Shown here: positions 38,964 through 48,000 of the stretch, one piece after another
Position numbering within the stretch: the stretch's first letter is position 1
Layout: each line of letters starts with the position of its first letter
Assembly: GCF_028369105.1 (NCBI RefSeq)
Contig: NZ_JAQNDO010000001.1
Location: 4,804,501 to 4,868,500 of the forward strand
Length of the DNA: 64,000 nt
Direction: 5' to 3'
Source: Polyangium mundeleinium
GTDB lineage: Bacteria; Myxococcota_A; Polyangia; Polyangiales; Polyangiaceae
Notes under the pieces: model-generated
The model's database searches: none
The model's input: the letters and a program-made list of their open reading frames with translations, nothing else
What the model was told of the DNA's origin: nothing
Program-made: the position numbers and the translations under genes

Positions 38964-40223
38964 ATGGAGCAGCTCGGTGATTACCTCGTCCGGCGCCTGG
39001 TCGGCGAGGGGGGGATGGGCAAGGTCTACGAGGGCGAGGAGCGCCTGTCGAAGCGGCGCGTGGCCCTCAAGGTCCTGCACCCCGAGCTCGCGAGGAGTGA
39101 GACGGGGCGCAAGCTCTTCGTGAACGAGATGCAAATCCTCGCGCACCTGGAGCACCCGAACGTGGTGCGGAGCCTGGCCAGCATCGAGGCGAACGGCCAG
39201 CTCGCGATGGTGCTCGAGTTCCTCGACGGCCGCACGCTGCGCACGGCGCTCGGCGAGGACGGGCGGCTGCCCTGGACCGAGGCGATCCGCATCGTCGCGG
39301 CCGTGGCCTCGGCGCTCTCCGCCGCGCACGGGCAGGAGCCGCCGATCATCCACCGCGATCTGAAGCCGGAGAACATCATGATCCTGACCGACGGCACGGT
39401 GAAGGTCATGGACTTCGGCATCGCCAAGATGCTGCAGGCGATGAACCAGACGAACACGCAGAGCGTGGGCACGTTGCAGTACATGAGCCCCGAGCAGATC
39501 GACGCGCGCACCATCGATCATCGCGCCGACCTCTACGCGCTCGGGCTCGTGTTCTACGAGCTGCTCGCGGGGAAACCGCCGTTCTCGTCGGCCTCGCCGC
39601 GGCAGCTCTTGAACCTCCAGTGTACGGCCGAGCCGCCGCCGCTCGAAGCGGACGTGCGGAGCGGCCTGCCGAAGGGCGTCGAGCAGCTCCTCTTCCAGCT
39701 CCTCGAAAAAGCGCCGGAGGACAGGCCTTATTTCGCGCAAGACGTGGTCGACAGGCTCGAACCGTTCCAGGTCGCGGCGCCCGCGCCCGCGCGCACGAGC
39801 CCCGGCCGCATGAGCGCCCACGGCGCGACCACGCCGCACCAGAAGTCCCCCACGCCCCGCACGATCCCCGAGGCGCCCGACACGAACGACGAGGGCAAAC
39901 CCGCGACGCGATCGAGTGATCCGCGATCGGATCGGTCCGGCGACGAGGCCAAGGCCCCGCGGCGCGAGAACGCGGGCGCGGGCGCGGGCGCGCGCAAGGA
40001 CACGATCGCGCTCGTCGATCAGGTGGATCAAGGGCGCGAGGTGCCGATGAAGGTCGCGGTTGGGATCATCGTGGGGCTCTCGCTGCTCGCGGGGCTCGGC
40101 GCGTACCTCGTGCGATCGACGCAAGCCGCGGAGGATCCGGCCTCCACGGGGGCGCCCACGGCGACGGCCACGGCGACGACGACGACGAAGAACACGGCGA
40201 CGGGGAAGGTTCGGGGGCGATGA
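38964..40223 (+). CDS. Ser/Thr protein kinase, first gene of a redox operon
   Basis: A 419-residue Hanks-type kinase with an intact active site: GEGGMGKVYEG (ATP loop), VALKVLHP with Lys36, IIHRDLKPENIMIL (catalytic loop), VMDFGIAKM (DFG) and YMSPEQ. A Pro/Ser/Arg-rich linker (about 275-355) leads to one C-terminal membrane span near 360-385 (VAVGIIVGLSLLAGLGAYLV) and a Thr/Ala-rich extracytoplasmic tail. ATG 38964 has GGAG upstream; a GTG one codon earlier is possible. The stop overlaps the next gene (ATGA), indicating translational coupling with the pseudokinase-cytochrome protein, a likely partner or substrate. Confidence 0.93.
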   Translation: MEQLGDYLVRRLVGEGGMGKVYEGEERLSKRRVALKVLHPELARSETGRKLFVNEMQILAHLEHPNVVRSLASIEANGQLAMVLEFLDGRTLRTALGEDGRLPWTEAIRIVAAVASALSAAHGQEPPIIHRDLKPENIMILTDGTVKVMDFGIAKMLQAMNQTNTQSVGTLQYMSPEQIDARTIDHRADLYALGLVFYELLAGKPPFSSASPRQLLNLQCTAEPPPLEADVRSGLPKGVEQLLFQLLEKAPEDRPYFAQDVVDRLEPFQVAAPAPARTSPGRMSAHGATTPHQKSPTPRTIPEAPDTNDEGKPATRSSDPRSDRSGDEAKAPRRENAGAGAGARKDTIALVDQVDQGREVPMKVAVGIIVGLSLLAGLGAYLVRSTQAAEDPASTGAPTATATATTTTKNTATGKVRGR

Positions 40224-43200
40224 TGAAACGCGCGCGCCCCGAGGCGAGCGGGATCGCGGCCGGCGCGCCGTTGCCGCCGCTCGGGCGCGCGTCGCGTTTC
40301 GCCTGCGAGGGCGGGCGCGAGCTCTTCCGGCTGCCCAGCTCGGACGAGGCCGCGGCGCGGAGGCTGCTCGGGTTTGGAGAGGCTTCCATCGGGGGCTTCA
40401 CGCTCGGCGGCGTGGACGACGAGGGCGTGTGGGTCGTGCGCCGGAAGCTCGGGACGAGCCTCGCGGAGCTCGTGCGCGAGCGGAAGGGGCCGTGGCCGTG
40501 GCGTGAGGCGCTCGGCATCACGCTCGCGGTCGCCGAGGGGCTCGCCGCGTGCGAGAAGGCGAGCCTTTTTCCAGGGCCGCTTTCGCTCGAAGGCGTGCAC
40601 GTGGACGACGAGGGAGCCGTGGTGGTCGCGGCGCCGCGGCTCGTGGGCGCGATCCTGGGCGCGCAGGAGGGCGGCGGATCCCGCGGCGGAACGGCGGAGA
40701 TCTCGCCGCGCTGGACGCCGCCCGAGCAGGCCGCGGGGGCCGTGTGGGACAGCGCCGCGAATCGGTACGTGCTCGGCCTCTTGCTGTACCGGCTGCTCGC
40801 GGGGGAACACCCGTTCGCCGGCGCGGGCCTGCGTCACGCGCTCGACGAGGCCGCGCAGCGCGAGGCGCCGCCGTTCGTGGACGCCGTGGCGCGCGCGCTC
40901 CCGACCGGCCTGCAGAGCCTTTGCTTGCGGCTCCTCGATCCCGATCCGGCGCGGCGCCCCGATCGCGCGGTGACCCTCACGCAGGAGCTCGGACGTTTTC
41001 TTCGCGGCGAGAGCGCCGAAGCCGCGGCTCCGCGTCCCGCGCGCGACCGCAAGCCCGCCGAGACCCGCGCGCGGAAGGCGGACGAACCCACGGGTGTTCC
41101 CGCCGAACGACCGGCTCCGACGCAACGTGCTGCCACCGCGGGAAAACCGATTCCTGCGAAGAACGCCTGGATCTCCGCGGGTTTGCCCATCGGCGCGGGC
41201 CTGCTCGTCGCGGCGCTCGCGTTCTCGCGCCTCGCGCCTGCGCCTGCAGAGGCGCCCAAGCAGGAGATCGCGCCTCTCACGCCGATCTCCACCGTCGGCA
41301 CCACGAGCGAGGCCTGCGCCTCGTGCCACCCGCGCCAGGCTGCGGAGTGGCGCCGCTCGGTGATGGCGCACTCGGTGAAGAGCCCGCTTTTCAACGGCCT
41401 GGAGAGCCTCATCGAGGAGCAGGTCGGCCGCGACGAGGATTGCCCGAACGGCGCCGGCATCCTTCGTCGCGTCAATGCCTCGACCGCCTGCCGCAATCGC
41501 CAGAGTGGTGTGGCCGTGACCGGCTCGGGCGGCGAGCACTGGTGCGTCAATTGCCACAGCCCCGCCGAGAAGATCGAGCGCCCCTTGCCGGCCTGGGACG
41601 GCCGCGTCGGCGGTGATCCTGCAACCCGCAAGCCCGTGCGGGACCTGCTCGGCGCGCAGGGCATCGAGGGCATTTCCTGCGTCTTCTGTCACACCGTGCA
41701 CGGCCCCGTGGGCGGGCGCGGCGGCGGACGCAGCGGCTATGAGGGAAACCCCACCTGGACCTCGTTCGTCACGGGCGCGGTTTTTCCGGCCAGACCCGAG
41801 GACAACCGCGGCCTGTTCGGGATCGCGAATAGCGGCTACGAGCTGCGGAACGAGGAGCTTTTCCTCGAAAATTCGCGCGCGCCGCGCCCCATCGCCTCTG
41901 CCTCGGCCGGATCGCCCGACAACGTCGATCCGCTTGTCCACCGCCGCCCGAGCGAGAGCGCGAACGCCTACCTCCGCACGAGCGAGTTTTGCGGGAGCTG
42001 CCACGACGTGCGCCTCTTCGGCAGCGACGTCCTCGGCGTGCAGAAGGGCGAGCATTTCAAGCGCCTGCGCAACGCCTACTCCGAGTGGGCCGCCTGGGCC
42101 CGCGACGAGGAGCGGCGCGGGAAAACGCCCGCGACGTGCCAGGACTGCCACATGAGCACGTACCCCGGCGTCTGCGAGCCGGGATCACCCGCGAGCGGCG
42201 AGGCCGAGCCCGAATGCCCGCCCGGCTCCCATTTCGTCGCGCGCGCGCCCGGCGTGTTCCCCACGGGGCGCTCGGCCGACAACTCGCCCAAGGCGACGAA
42301 CGTAAGCACGCATTACTTCTCCGGCGTCGATCTCCCGCTCTCCGACGAGTTCCCCAATTCGCTCGTCGACGAAACCACGATCGACGCCCACGGCATCCCG
42401 CTCGGCGCGCGCCGCCGTCGCGACCTCCTCCTGCGTCACACCTTCCGCTTCGAGATCGACGGCGCCCGTCGGGGCGGTGCGGGGATCGAGATCCCGATCG
42501 TCGTGGAGAACGTGGGCGCCGGGCATCGCGTCCCGGCCGGCTTCAGCCAGGAGCGCGAGTTCTGGGTGCACCTCGTCGTGCGGGATCGCGACGGCAGCGT
42601 GGTCTACGAGGTCGGCCGCGTGGGCCGGCCCGACGAGGATCTCCACGACAAGACCTTCGTCCGCGTGAACACGAACCCCTCGTCGCTCGACGAACGCGGC
42701 CGCCCGATCGGCCTCTTCGGCGCTGACGTGCGCGACGGCGTCGATGTCCCGCGCTGGTCTCCTCCGCCCGAGCGCGGCGGCACCTCGTTCCGCGGCAAGG
42801 GCCTCGTCAACTTCCAGAACGGCTTTTTGCGCTGTGTCCGCTGCATCGGCGTGATCGGCCCCGACGGGCGTTGCGAGCCCGGTCCGGGGCAAGGGTTTTT
42901 CCGGGCCGATCGCTTCGATGACGGTGACTACGACATCGACACGGGCGAGTGCCGTTCGAACCTCTCGCTCGATCACGCGCTCTTCGAGACGTATTTCCCC
43001 GTCGGCGCGCTCGACGCGTCGAGGGGCCAGGTGCGCGGGCCCGACGCCATCGTCGACACGCGATCGCTGCCGCCGAACGTGCCGATCCGATTCACGTACG
43101 ACCTCGACGCCGGCGCGCGCCGCGGCCCCTTCCGCGTCGAGGCGCGCCTGCTCTTCCGCGCCTTCCCGCCCTTCTTGATCCGGGCCTTCGCCGCGTACGA

Positions 43201-43312
43201 GCGCGAGCAGTCGCGGCGCGGCCTGCGCCCGAACGGGCCGAACGTGACCGAGGACATGCTGCGTCGGCTGGAGATCGTCGAGCTCGCGCGCGCCGACGTG
43301 GAGGTGCCGTGA
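40220..43312 (+). CDS. Pseudokinase fused to a pentaheme cytochrome c
   Basis: A 1030-residue fusion. Residues about 20-262 follow the kinase fold, including a C-lobe resembling a kinase (TPPEQAAGAVWDSAANRYVL, LYRLLAGEHPFAG), but the catalytic HRD and DFG motifs are replaced (FPGPLSLEGVHV). This is therefore a pseudokinase. After a Pro-rich linker, one membrane span (about 317-337) leads to an extracytoplasmic region with five c-type haem motifs, all CxxCH: CASCH, CVNCH, CVFCH, CGSCH and CQDCH. A beta-sandwich-like domain follows (about 700-1030). Predicted topology: pseudokinase inside, haems outside. Related multihaem proteins resemble cytochrome c554 and similar families. Neighbours are overlapping on both sides. 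Confidence 0.85.
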   Translation: MMKRARPEASGIAAGAPLPPLGRASRFACEGGRELFRLPSSDEAAARRLLGFGEASIGGFTLGGVDDEGVWVVRRKLGTSLAELVRERKGPWPWREALGITLAVAEGLAACEKASLFPGPLSLEGVHVDDEGAVVVAAPRLVGAILGAQEGGGSRGGTAEISPRWTPPEQAAGAVWDSAANRYVLGLLLYRLLAGEHPFAGAGLRHALDEAAQREAPPFVDAVARALPTGLQSLCLRLLDPDPARRPDRAVTLTQELGRFLRGESAEAAAPRPARDRKPAETRARKADEPTGVPAERPAPTQRAATAGKPIPAKNAWISAGLPIGAGLLVAALAFSRLAPAPAEAPKQEIAPLTPISTVGTTSEACASCHPRQAAEWRRSVMAHSVKSPLFNGLESLIEEQVGRDEDCPNGAGILRRVNASTACRNRQSGVAVTGSGGEHWCVNCHSPAEKIERPLPAWDGRVGGDPATRKPVRDLLGAQGIEGISCVFCHTVHGPVGGRGGGRSGYEGNPTWTSFVTGAVFPARPEDNRGLFGIANSGYELRNEELFLENSRAPRPIASASAGSPDNVDPLVHRRPSESANAYLRTSEFCGSCHDVRLFGSDVLGVQKGEHFKRLRNAYSEWAAWARDEERRGKTPATCQDCHMSTYPGVCEPGSPASGEAEPECPPGSHFVARAPGVFPTGRSADNSPKATNVSTHYFSGVDLPLSDEFPNSLVDETTIDAHGIPLGARRRRDLLLRHTFRFEIDGARRGGAGIEIPIVVENVGAGHRVPAGFSQEREFWVHLVVRDRDGSVVYEVGRVGRPDEDLHDKTFVRVNTNPSSLDERGRPIGLFGADVRDGVDVPRWSPPPERGGTSFRGKGLVNFQNGFLRCVRCIGVIGPDGRCEPGPGQGFFRADRFDDGDYDIDTGECRSNLSLDHALFETYFPVGALDASRGQVRGPDAIVDTRSLPPNVPIRFTYDLDAGARRGPFRVEARLLFRAFPPFLIRAFAAYEREQSRRGLRPNGPNVTEDMLRRLEIVELARADVEVP

Positions 43313-45669
43313 CCTCGGGTTCGCCCGCGACCTCGGGAGAGCGCGCGGCGTGGCCGGCAGCGGTGTGGGAAGCGCCGGTGTTTCGTGGCCTCGACGCGCG
43401 CGCGCGCCGCGAGATCGAGGACGCAGGGCGCATGCTCTTGGTGGCCGAGGGCGAGGTCGTCTACCGCGCGGGGGCGGCGGCGCCTGCGTTTTACGTGGTC
43501 GCCGAGGGAATGGTCGCGCTCTCGGCCGTGCGTCGCGGCGAGGATCACGAGAGCGAGCTGCGCGCGGCGGGCAAGGGCGCGTCGTTCGGCGAGGAGGCGA
43601 CGGCGTTCGGGGCGCGCAGCGCGACGGCCACGGCGCGCGCATCGTCGCGGCTTTGCGAGGTGCCGGCGCACGTCTTCCAGCGCGCGGCGGCGCGCAGCGG
43701 CAAGGCCGAGGTCGCCGAGCGGCTCGAGCGTATCCTGCGCCGCGCTGCCACGCGCGACTTGCTCCACACGATGGCCTTCGCCCGCGCCCTCGATCCCGAG
43801 GATGTCGACGTCTTGCTCGACGCGGCCCGTTACCAGCGCTTCGAGCGCGGGCAGCCCGTCTACCGCGAAGGCGATCCCTCGACGGACCTCCTCCTCGTCG
43901 CGGACGGGATGATCCAGATCCAGACCGACGACGGCGAGCGCCTGCGCGTCCGCGCCTACCTCGGCCGCGGCGATTTTTTCGGTGATGCGGAGATCGAAGC
44001 CGGCACGTCGCGCCTCTCCAGCGCCGTCGCGAGCGGCCCGTCGCTGCTCATCGCCATCGACGCGCGCACGTTCCGCGGCATCACGGCGCGTCATCCGGAT
44101 CTCTTCGGCGCGCTCCGGCGCATCGCGCTCGATCAGCAGACGTCACAGCGCGCCGTGATCGGCCGCGCCGCGGAGAACGCCACGCAGCACGCGTTTCGTG
44201 ATCTGTACCGGCTCAAGGTCGCTCGATCGCTGCTCGTCATCGACCTCGAAACCTGCGTGCGTTGCGGGCATTGCGCGTGGGGATGCGCGGAGATGCACGG
44301 AGAAGCGCGGATCGTGCGGCGCGGCGACAAGATGGTGGCGCGGGTCGAGGCGCGATCCGAGGCGCCGCGCAGCTTGCTCCTGCCGAACTCGTGCCAGCAC
44401 TGCGCGAACCCGAGCTGCATGATCGACTGCCCCACGGGCGCGATCGGCCGCGAGCCCGACGGCGAGGTCTTCATCCGCGAGGCGCTCTGCACGGGCTGCG
44501 GCGCGTGCGCCAAGGCCTGCCCCTGGGACAACATCCAGATGGCCGCCCGCCCGGCCGAGACGCCGCGCCCCGCGGGCGGCGCTTACCCCGACGTCGCCGT
44601 GAAATGCGACCTCTGCCGCGGCTACGAGGGCCCTGCCTGCGTGCAGGTTTGTCCGACCGGATCGATCTTCCGCATGAACCCGAGCGAGGAGCTCGCCGAC
44701 GTGCGCGACATGGGGTTCGGGGCGGAGGGCGCCGCAGGGCGACCCGGAGCCCCGAGCGTCAACCCGCTGCTCGGCGGATCCGCGGCCCGCGCCGAGGTGC
44801 AGAAGCAAGGCGCGAGCGCGGCCGGCCTCGTCGCGGGCGGCGCGATCGCGGGCGCGGCCGTCGGCGTGGTCGGCATGATCATGCACGCGCGCGGGCTCTT
44901 TCGTGCGGATGCGGGCCTCGGCGGCGCCGCGGGCATCCTCGCGGCCGTGGGGTTCGTCCTGCTCGTCCTGTACGCCGTGCCGAAGCGCCTCGTGCGCCTG
45001 TGGATGCGCAAGCGCGCGGGCGACGAAGCTGCCGAGCCGCGCACGCCCGTCGCATCGCGCGTTCGTCCGCAGCTCGCGATTCACCTCGCGCTTGGCCTCG
45101 TCACGACGGGCCTCGTCTTCGCGCACGCGCCGATGCACCCGATTGCCCCGTCCACGGCGGGCGGCGCGCTCCGGCTCGTCTTCCTCGCGAGCGCGCTCGT
45201 GGGCGGCCTCTCGGCGCTCGCGTATGCCTGGATCCCGCGCCGCATGGCCCGCATCGAGCGCTCGGCCGCGCTGCCCGAGGACTTCGCCGCCGCGCGCAGG
45301 GATCTCGTCGACCGGCTCTATCGCGAGGTCAGCGGCAAGAGTGATCTCGTGAAGAAGATCTTCGACAAGATCCTCGTGCCGTTCGCGATGAGCTCCGCGG
45401 GGCCGCTCCTCTTGCTCGCGTCGGGTCGGACGCTGCGGCAGGAGGAAGAGGTCTTGCGGGCCCGGATCGAGCGGGTCCTCGAAGGGCGCGGAAAGGAGCG
45501 GCTCGCGGGGCTCGACGGGCTCGTGCGGATCGTCGTGGAGCTCCGCGCGCTGCCTGCGCAGAGGCTCCTCCTTCGGCTGCTCCGCGTGGGGCTGCCGCTC
45601 CACATCCTGACGTTCGGCATGGCGATGGCGCTGCTCGTGGTGCACGTGGCGGCCGTGATGAAGCGGTGA
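43309..45669 (+). CDS. Double cNMP-binding / four-cluster ferredoxin / cytochrome b-like protein
   Basis: A 786-residue protein starting at a GTG overlapping the previous stop (GTGA). Two consecutive CRP-type cyclic-nucleotide or effector domains (about 20-140 and 155-280: AAPAFYVVAEGMVALSAV, STDLLLVADGMIQIQTDDGE). Then an Fe-S region like the HybA/DmsB family (about 300-460): CVRCGHCAWGC, CQHCANPSCMIDCP, CTGCGACAKACPWD and CDLC...CVQVCP. Then about five membrane helices. Two helices have His pairs separated by 14 residues (IHLALGLVTTGLVFAH and LHILTFGMAMALLVVH), the spacing of bis-His haem b in cytochrome b. It could relay electrons across or along the membrane under effector control. Confidence 0.88.
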   Translation: MTSGSPATSGERAAWPAAVWEAPVFRGLDARARREIEDAGRMLLVAEGEVVYRAGAAAPAFYVVAEGMVALSAVRRGEDHESELRAAGKGASFGEEATAFGARSATATARASSRLCEVPAHVFQRAAARSGKAEVAERLERILRRAATRDLLHTMAFARALDPEDVDVLLDAARYQRFERGQPVYREGDPSTDLLLVADGMIQIQTDDGERLRVRAYLGRGDFFGDAEIEAGTSRLSSAVASGPSLLIAIDARTFRGITARHPDLFGALRRIALDQQTSQRAVIGRAAENATQHAFRDLYRLKVARSLLVIDLETCVRCGHCAWGCAEMHGEARIVRRGDKMVARVEARSEAPRSLLLPNSCQHCANPSCMIDCPTGAIGREPDGEVFIREALCTGCGACAKACPWDNIQMAARPAETPRPAGGAYPDVAVKCDLCRGYEGPACVQVCPTGSIFRMNPSEELADVRDMGFGAEGAAGRPGAPSVNPLLGGSAARAEVQKQGASAAGLVAGGAIAGAAVGVVGMIMHARGLFRADAGLGGAAGILAAVGFVLLVLYAVPKRLVRLWMRKRAGDEAAEPRTPVASRVRPQLAIHLALGLVTTGLVFAHAPMHPIAPSTAGGALRLVFLASALVGGLSALAYAWIPRRMARIERSAALPEDFAAARRDLVDRLYREVSGKSDLVKKIFDKILVPFAMSSAGPLLLLASGRTLRQEEEVLRARIERVLEGRGKERLAGLDGLVRIVVELRALPAQRLLLRLLRVGLPLHILTFGMAMALLVVHVAAVMKR

Positions 45670-45686
45670 GGGGAGGCGATCCTTCG

Positions 45687-47942
45687 ATGGCCGATCGTGA
45701 TCGTCGGGACGAACCATCCGCGGGCAAACCTCCTGCCGCGTTGCCCACGCTCTACGCGTCGCCCCTCGGGGACGCCCGTGATCGTGCCGCCGTCCCGCGC
45801 GAGCTCGCCCGCGGCCGCGCCGCCAAGCGGGCTGAAAAGACCTCCGACGTCACCCGCTTCCGCGGCGTCCTCACCGCCACGATCGTCGCCGCCGCCGCCG
45901 CGGGCCTCTCGGCCTTCCTCGTTCCGCCCCCCGGCGGCCACGCCTCGCCCGGCCCGCTCTCGCGCCCGCATGCGCGCGCCGAGAGCGTCACCTGCGCGAG
46001 CTGCCACGGCACCGCCGCGGCCGAAAAACGCCCCGACGAAGCCTGCGCCACGTGCCACGGCGCCCACGCGCCGCGCCGCCGCCCGCACGAGCGCCTCTTC
46101 AAATCCGGCGCCATGCGCTGCTCGACCTGCCATCCCATCCACCAGGCCGATCAGGGCGTCGCCTTCGTCCCCGGCGAGCCTCCCATCCGCTTCGCCCCCG
46201 GCGTCGAGCGTGTCCTCGACGACGCGCCGCCCGCGCACATCCAAGCCACGGTCCCCATCGTCACCGCCGCGAGCTGCAAGGGCTGCCACGACCCGCGCTC
46301 CCCGCGTGATCCCATCTCCCGCTGCTTCGCTCCCGGCACGGAAAAGCTCGGCCCCGACAAACCGTCCCTCTGCTTCGACGAACATCAAACGGCATTGCCG
46401 CCGGACACGCCCGAACGCCCTGGTTCGCAGGCTCGCGGTCGTGTTTGCGCCGCGCAGCACGGCGAGGATCGCCCCGTCGCCTGGGACGCCGCGCGTGACG
46501 TCGCCCTCGCCGTCCCCAAGCTCGATCGCCCTGCGACGAGCGCTCTCTCGTGGCTCTGGCTCGGCACCGGCACGCTCGCGTTTGCCCTCACGCTCGGCCT
46601 CGTCCGCGGCTCGGGCGCCCTCCGCGCGCGCCGCCGCAAGGCCCAGGACAAACCCCAGGCCGCCGAGGCGCTTCTCAAGCCCCAAACCCGCGTCCGCCTC
46701 CCGCAGATCGACACCCAGACCTGCCTCGGCTGTTATGCCTGCGTCGACGCTTGCCCGTACGACGTGCTCGAGGTCCAGAAGTACGTCGCCGTCGTCGTGC
46801 GCCCCGAGGCCTGCTGTGGCCTCACGCTTTGCGAGCAACGTTGCCCGAACGGCTCGCTCCGCATCAACGACGGCGACACCATCGGCGATCGCCCGCGCAT
46901 CGACGACGCCCTCCAGAGCCAGGACACCCCCGGCCTTTTCCTCGCCGGCGACGTGACGGGCCTGCCGCTCATCAAGAACGCGATCCTGCAGGGCGCCCAC
47001 GCCGTCGAGAAGATCGCCGCGGGCCTCGCAGCGGAAGGGGCCTGGACGGGCGGAGGCGAGCGCCCGAAGGACCTCGTCATCGTGGGCGCGGGCCCCGCGG
47101 GCATCAGCGCGGCCCTCCGCGCGAAGGAGCTCGGCCTCTCGTTCGAGGTCATCGAACAAGGCTCGGTCGCGCAGAGCATCCGCAGCTTCCCCCGCGGCAA
47201 GCTTGTCTTTGATCAGCCGCTCGACCTGCCCCTCACGGGCAAGCTCTGGCTGAAGGAATCCACCAAGGAAGAGCTCCTCTCGCACTGGATGCGCATCATC
47301 CGCAAGGAAGAGCTCCCGATCCGGCAGGACACGCGCATGACGGCCGTGACGCGCGAGGAAAGCGGCAAGCTCTTCCGCGTCGGCACCGAGCCGCGTGAAG
47401 GGGGGCCGCCACGGGACATCCTCGCCCGCCGCGTCCTCTTGGCCATCGGCCAGCGCGGCACGCCCCGCAGGCTCCCCATCGAGCTCTCACCCGAGGTCGA
47501 GGCCCGCGTGCATTACCACCTCGCCGACGCCCGAAGTTTTGAAGGCAAACGGGTCCTCGTCGTTGGCCTCGGCGACGTCGCCATGGAGATCGCCGTCGCG
47601 CTCGCCCGGCAGCCCGGCACCACCGTCACCGTCATCCACCGCGGCCCGACCTTCACGCGTGGCAAGTCGCGCAACATCGACGAGGTCAAGCGCATGCACG
47701 CCGCCGGCCGCCTGAGCCTGCGCTTCGAGACCGAGATCGCCGCCCTCGCCCCGGACGCCGCCACCCTCCGCGCCCGCGGCCGTGACGAGCGCGTCCCTTC
47801 CGACGCCGTCTTTGTCCTCATCGGATCCATCCCCCCCTGGGACACCCTGAAGGCCTGCGGGGTCCGGGTGGCCGCAGAAGCGCACATCGGACCAGATCGT
47901 TCTCCCTCGATCTTCGTCCAAGGACCCACTGGCGCACCGTAA
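45687..47942 (+). CDS. Multihaem / ferredoxin / flavin reductase fusion
   Basis: A 751-residue fusion. N-terminal membrane span (about 50-70), then an extracytoplasmic region with four CxxCH haem motifs (CASCH, CATCH, CSTCH, CKGCH). A second span (about 275-297: WLWLGTGTLAFALTLGLV) returns to the cytoplasm, followed by a two-cluster ferredoxin (CLGCYACVDACP, CCGLTLCEQRCP). The C-terminal half is a thioredoxin reductase-like flavoprotein (VIVGAGPAGISAALRAKELG; second nucleotide fold VLVVGLGDVAMEIAVALA). So haems are outside and Fe-S/FAD/NAD(P) inside: a single-polypeptide transmembrane electron conduit. ATG 45687 follows a GGGGAGG site; GTG 45666 overlaps the upstream stop and is an alternative. 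Confidence 0.87.
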   Translation: MADRDRRDEPSAGKPPAALPTLYASPLGDARDRAAVPRELARGRAAKRAEKTSDVTRFRGVLTATIVAAAAAGLSAFLVPPPGGHASPGPLSRPHARAESVTCASCHGTAAAEKRPDEACATCHGAHAPRRRPHERLFKSGAMRCSTCHPIHQADQGVAFVPGEPPIRFAPGVERVLDDAPPAHIQATVPIVTAASCKGCHDPRSPRDPISRCFAPGTEKLGPDKPSLCFDEHQTALPPDTPERPGSQARGRVCAAQHGEDRPVAWDAARDVALAVPKLDRPATSALSWLWLGTGTLAFALTLGLVRGSGALRARRRKAQDKPQAAEALLKPQTRVRLPQIDTQTCLGCYACVDACPYDVLEVQKYVAVVVRPEACCGLTLCEQRCPNGSLRINDGDTIGDRPRIDDALQSQDTPGLFLAGDVTGLPLIKNAILQGAHAVEKIAAGLAAEGAWTGGGERPKDLVIVGAGPAGISAALRAKELGLSFEVIEQGSVAQSIRSFPRGKLVFDQPLDLPLTGKLWLKESTKEELLSHWMRIIRKEELPIRQDTRMTAVTREESGKLFRVGTEPREGGPPRDILARRVLLAIGQRGTPRRLPIELSPEVEARVHYHLADARSFEGKRVLVVGLGDVAMEIAVALARQPGTTVTVIHRGPTFTRGKSRNIDEVKRMHAAGRLSLRFETEIAALAPDAATLRARGRDERVPSDAVFVLIGSIPPWDTLKACGVRVAAEAHIGPDRSPSIFVQGPTGAP

Positions 47943-48000
47943 GCTCGTGCTCGCGAGCACCGTTGTTGCAGGCGCCGATGCTCGATACCCGGAGAGAGCC

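Noticed and set aside
42949-43308. In-frame 120-codon extension upstream of the cNMP/Fe-S protein
   Set aside because: Arg-rich low-complexity sequence fully overlapping the preceding cytochrome gene; the GTGA overlap gives a natural start at 43309.
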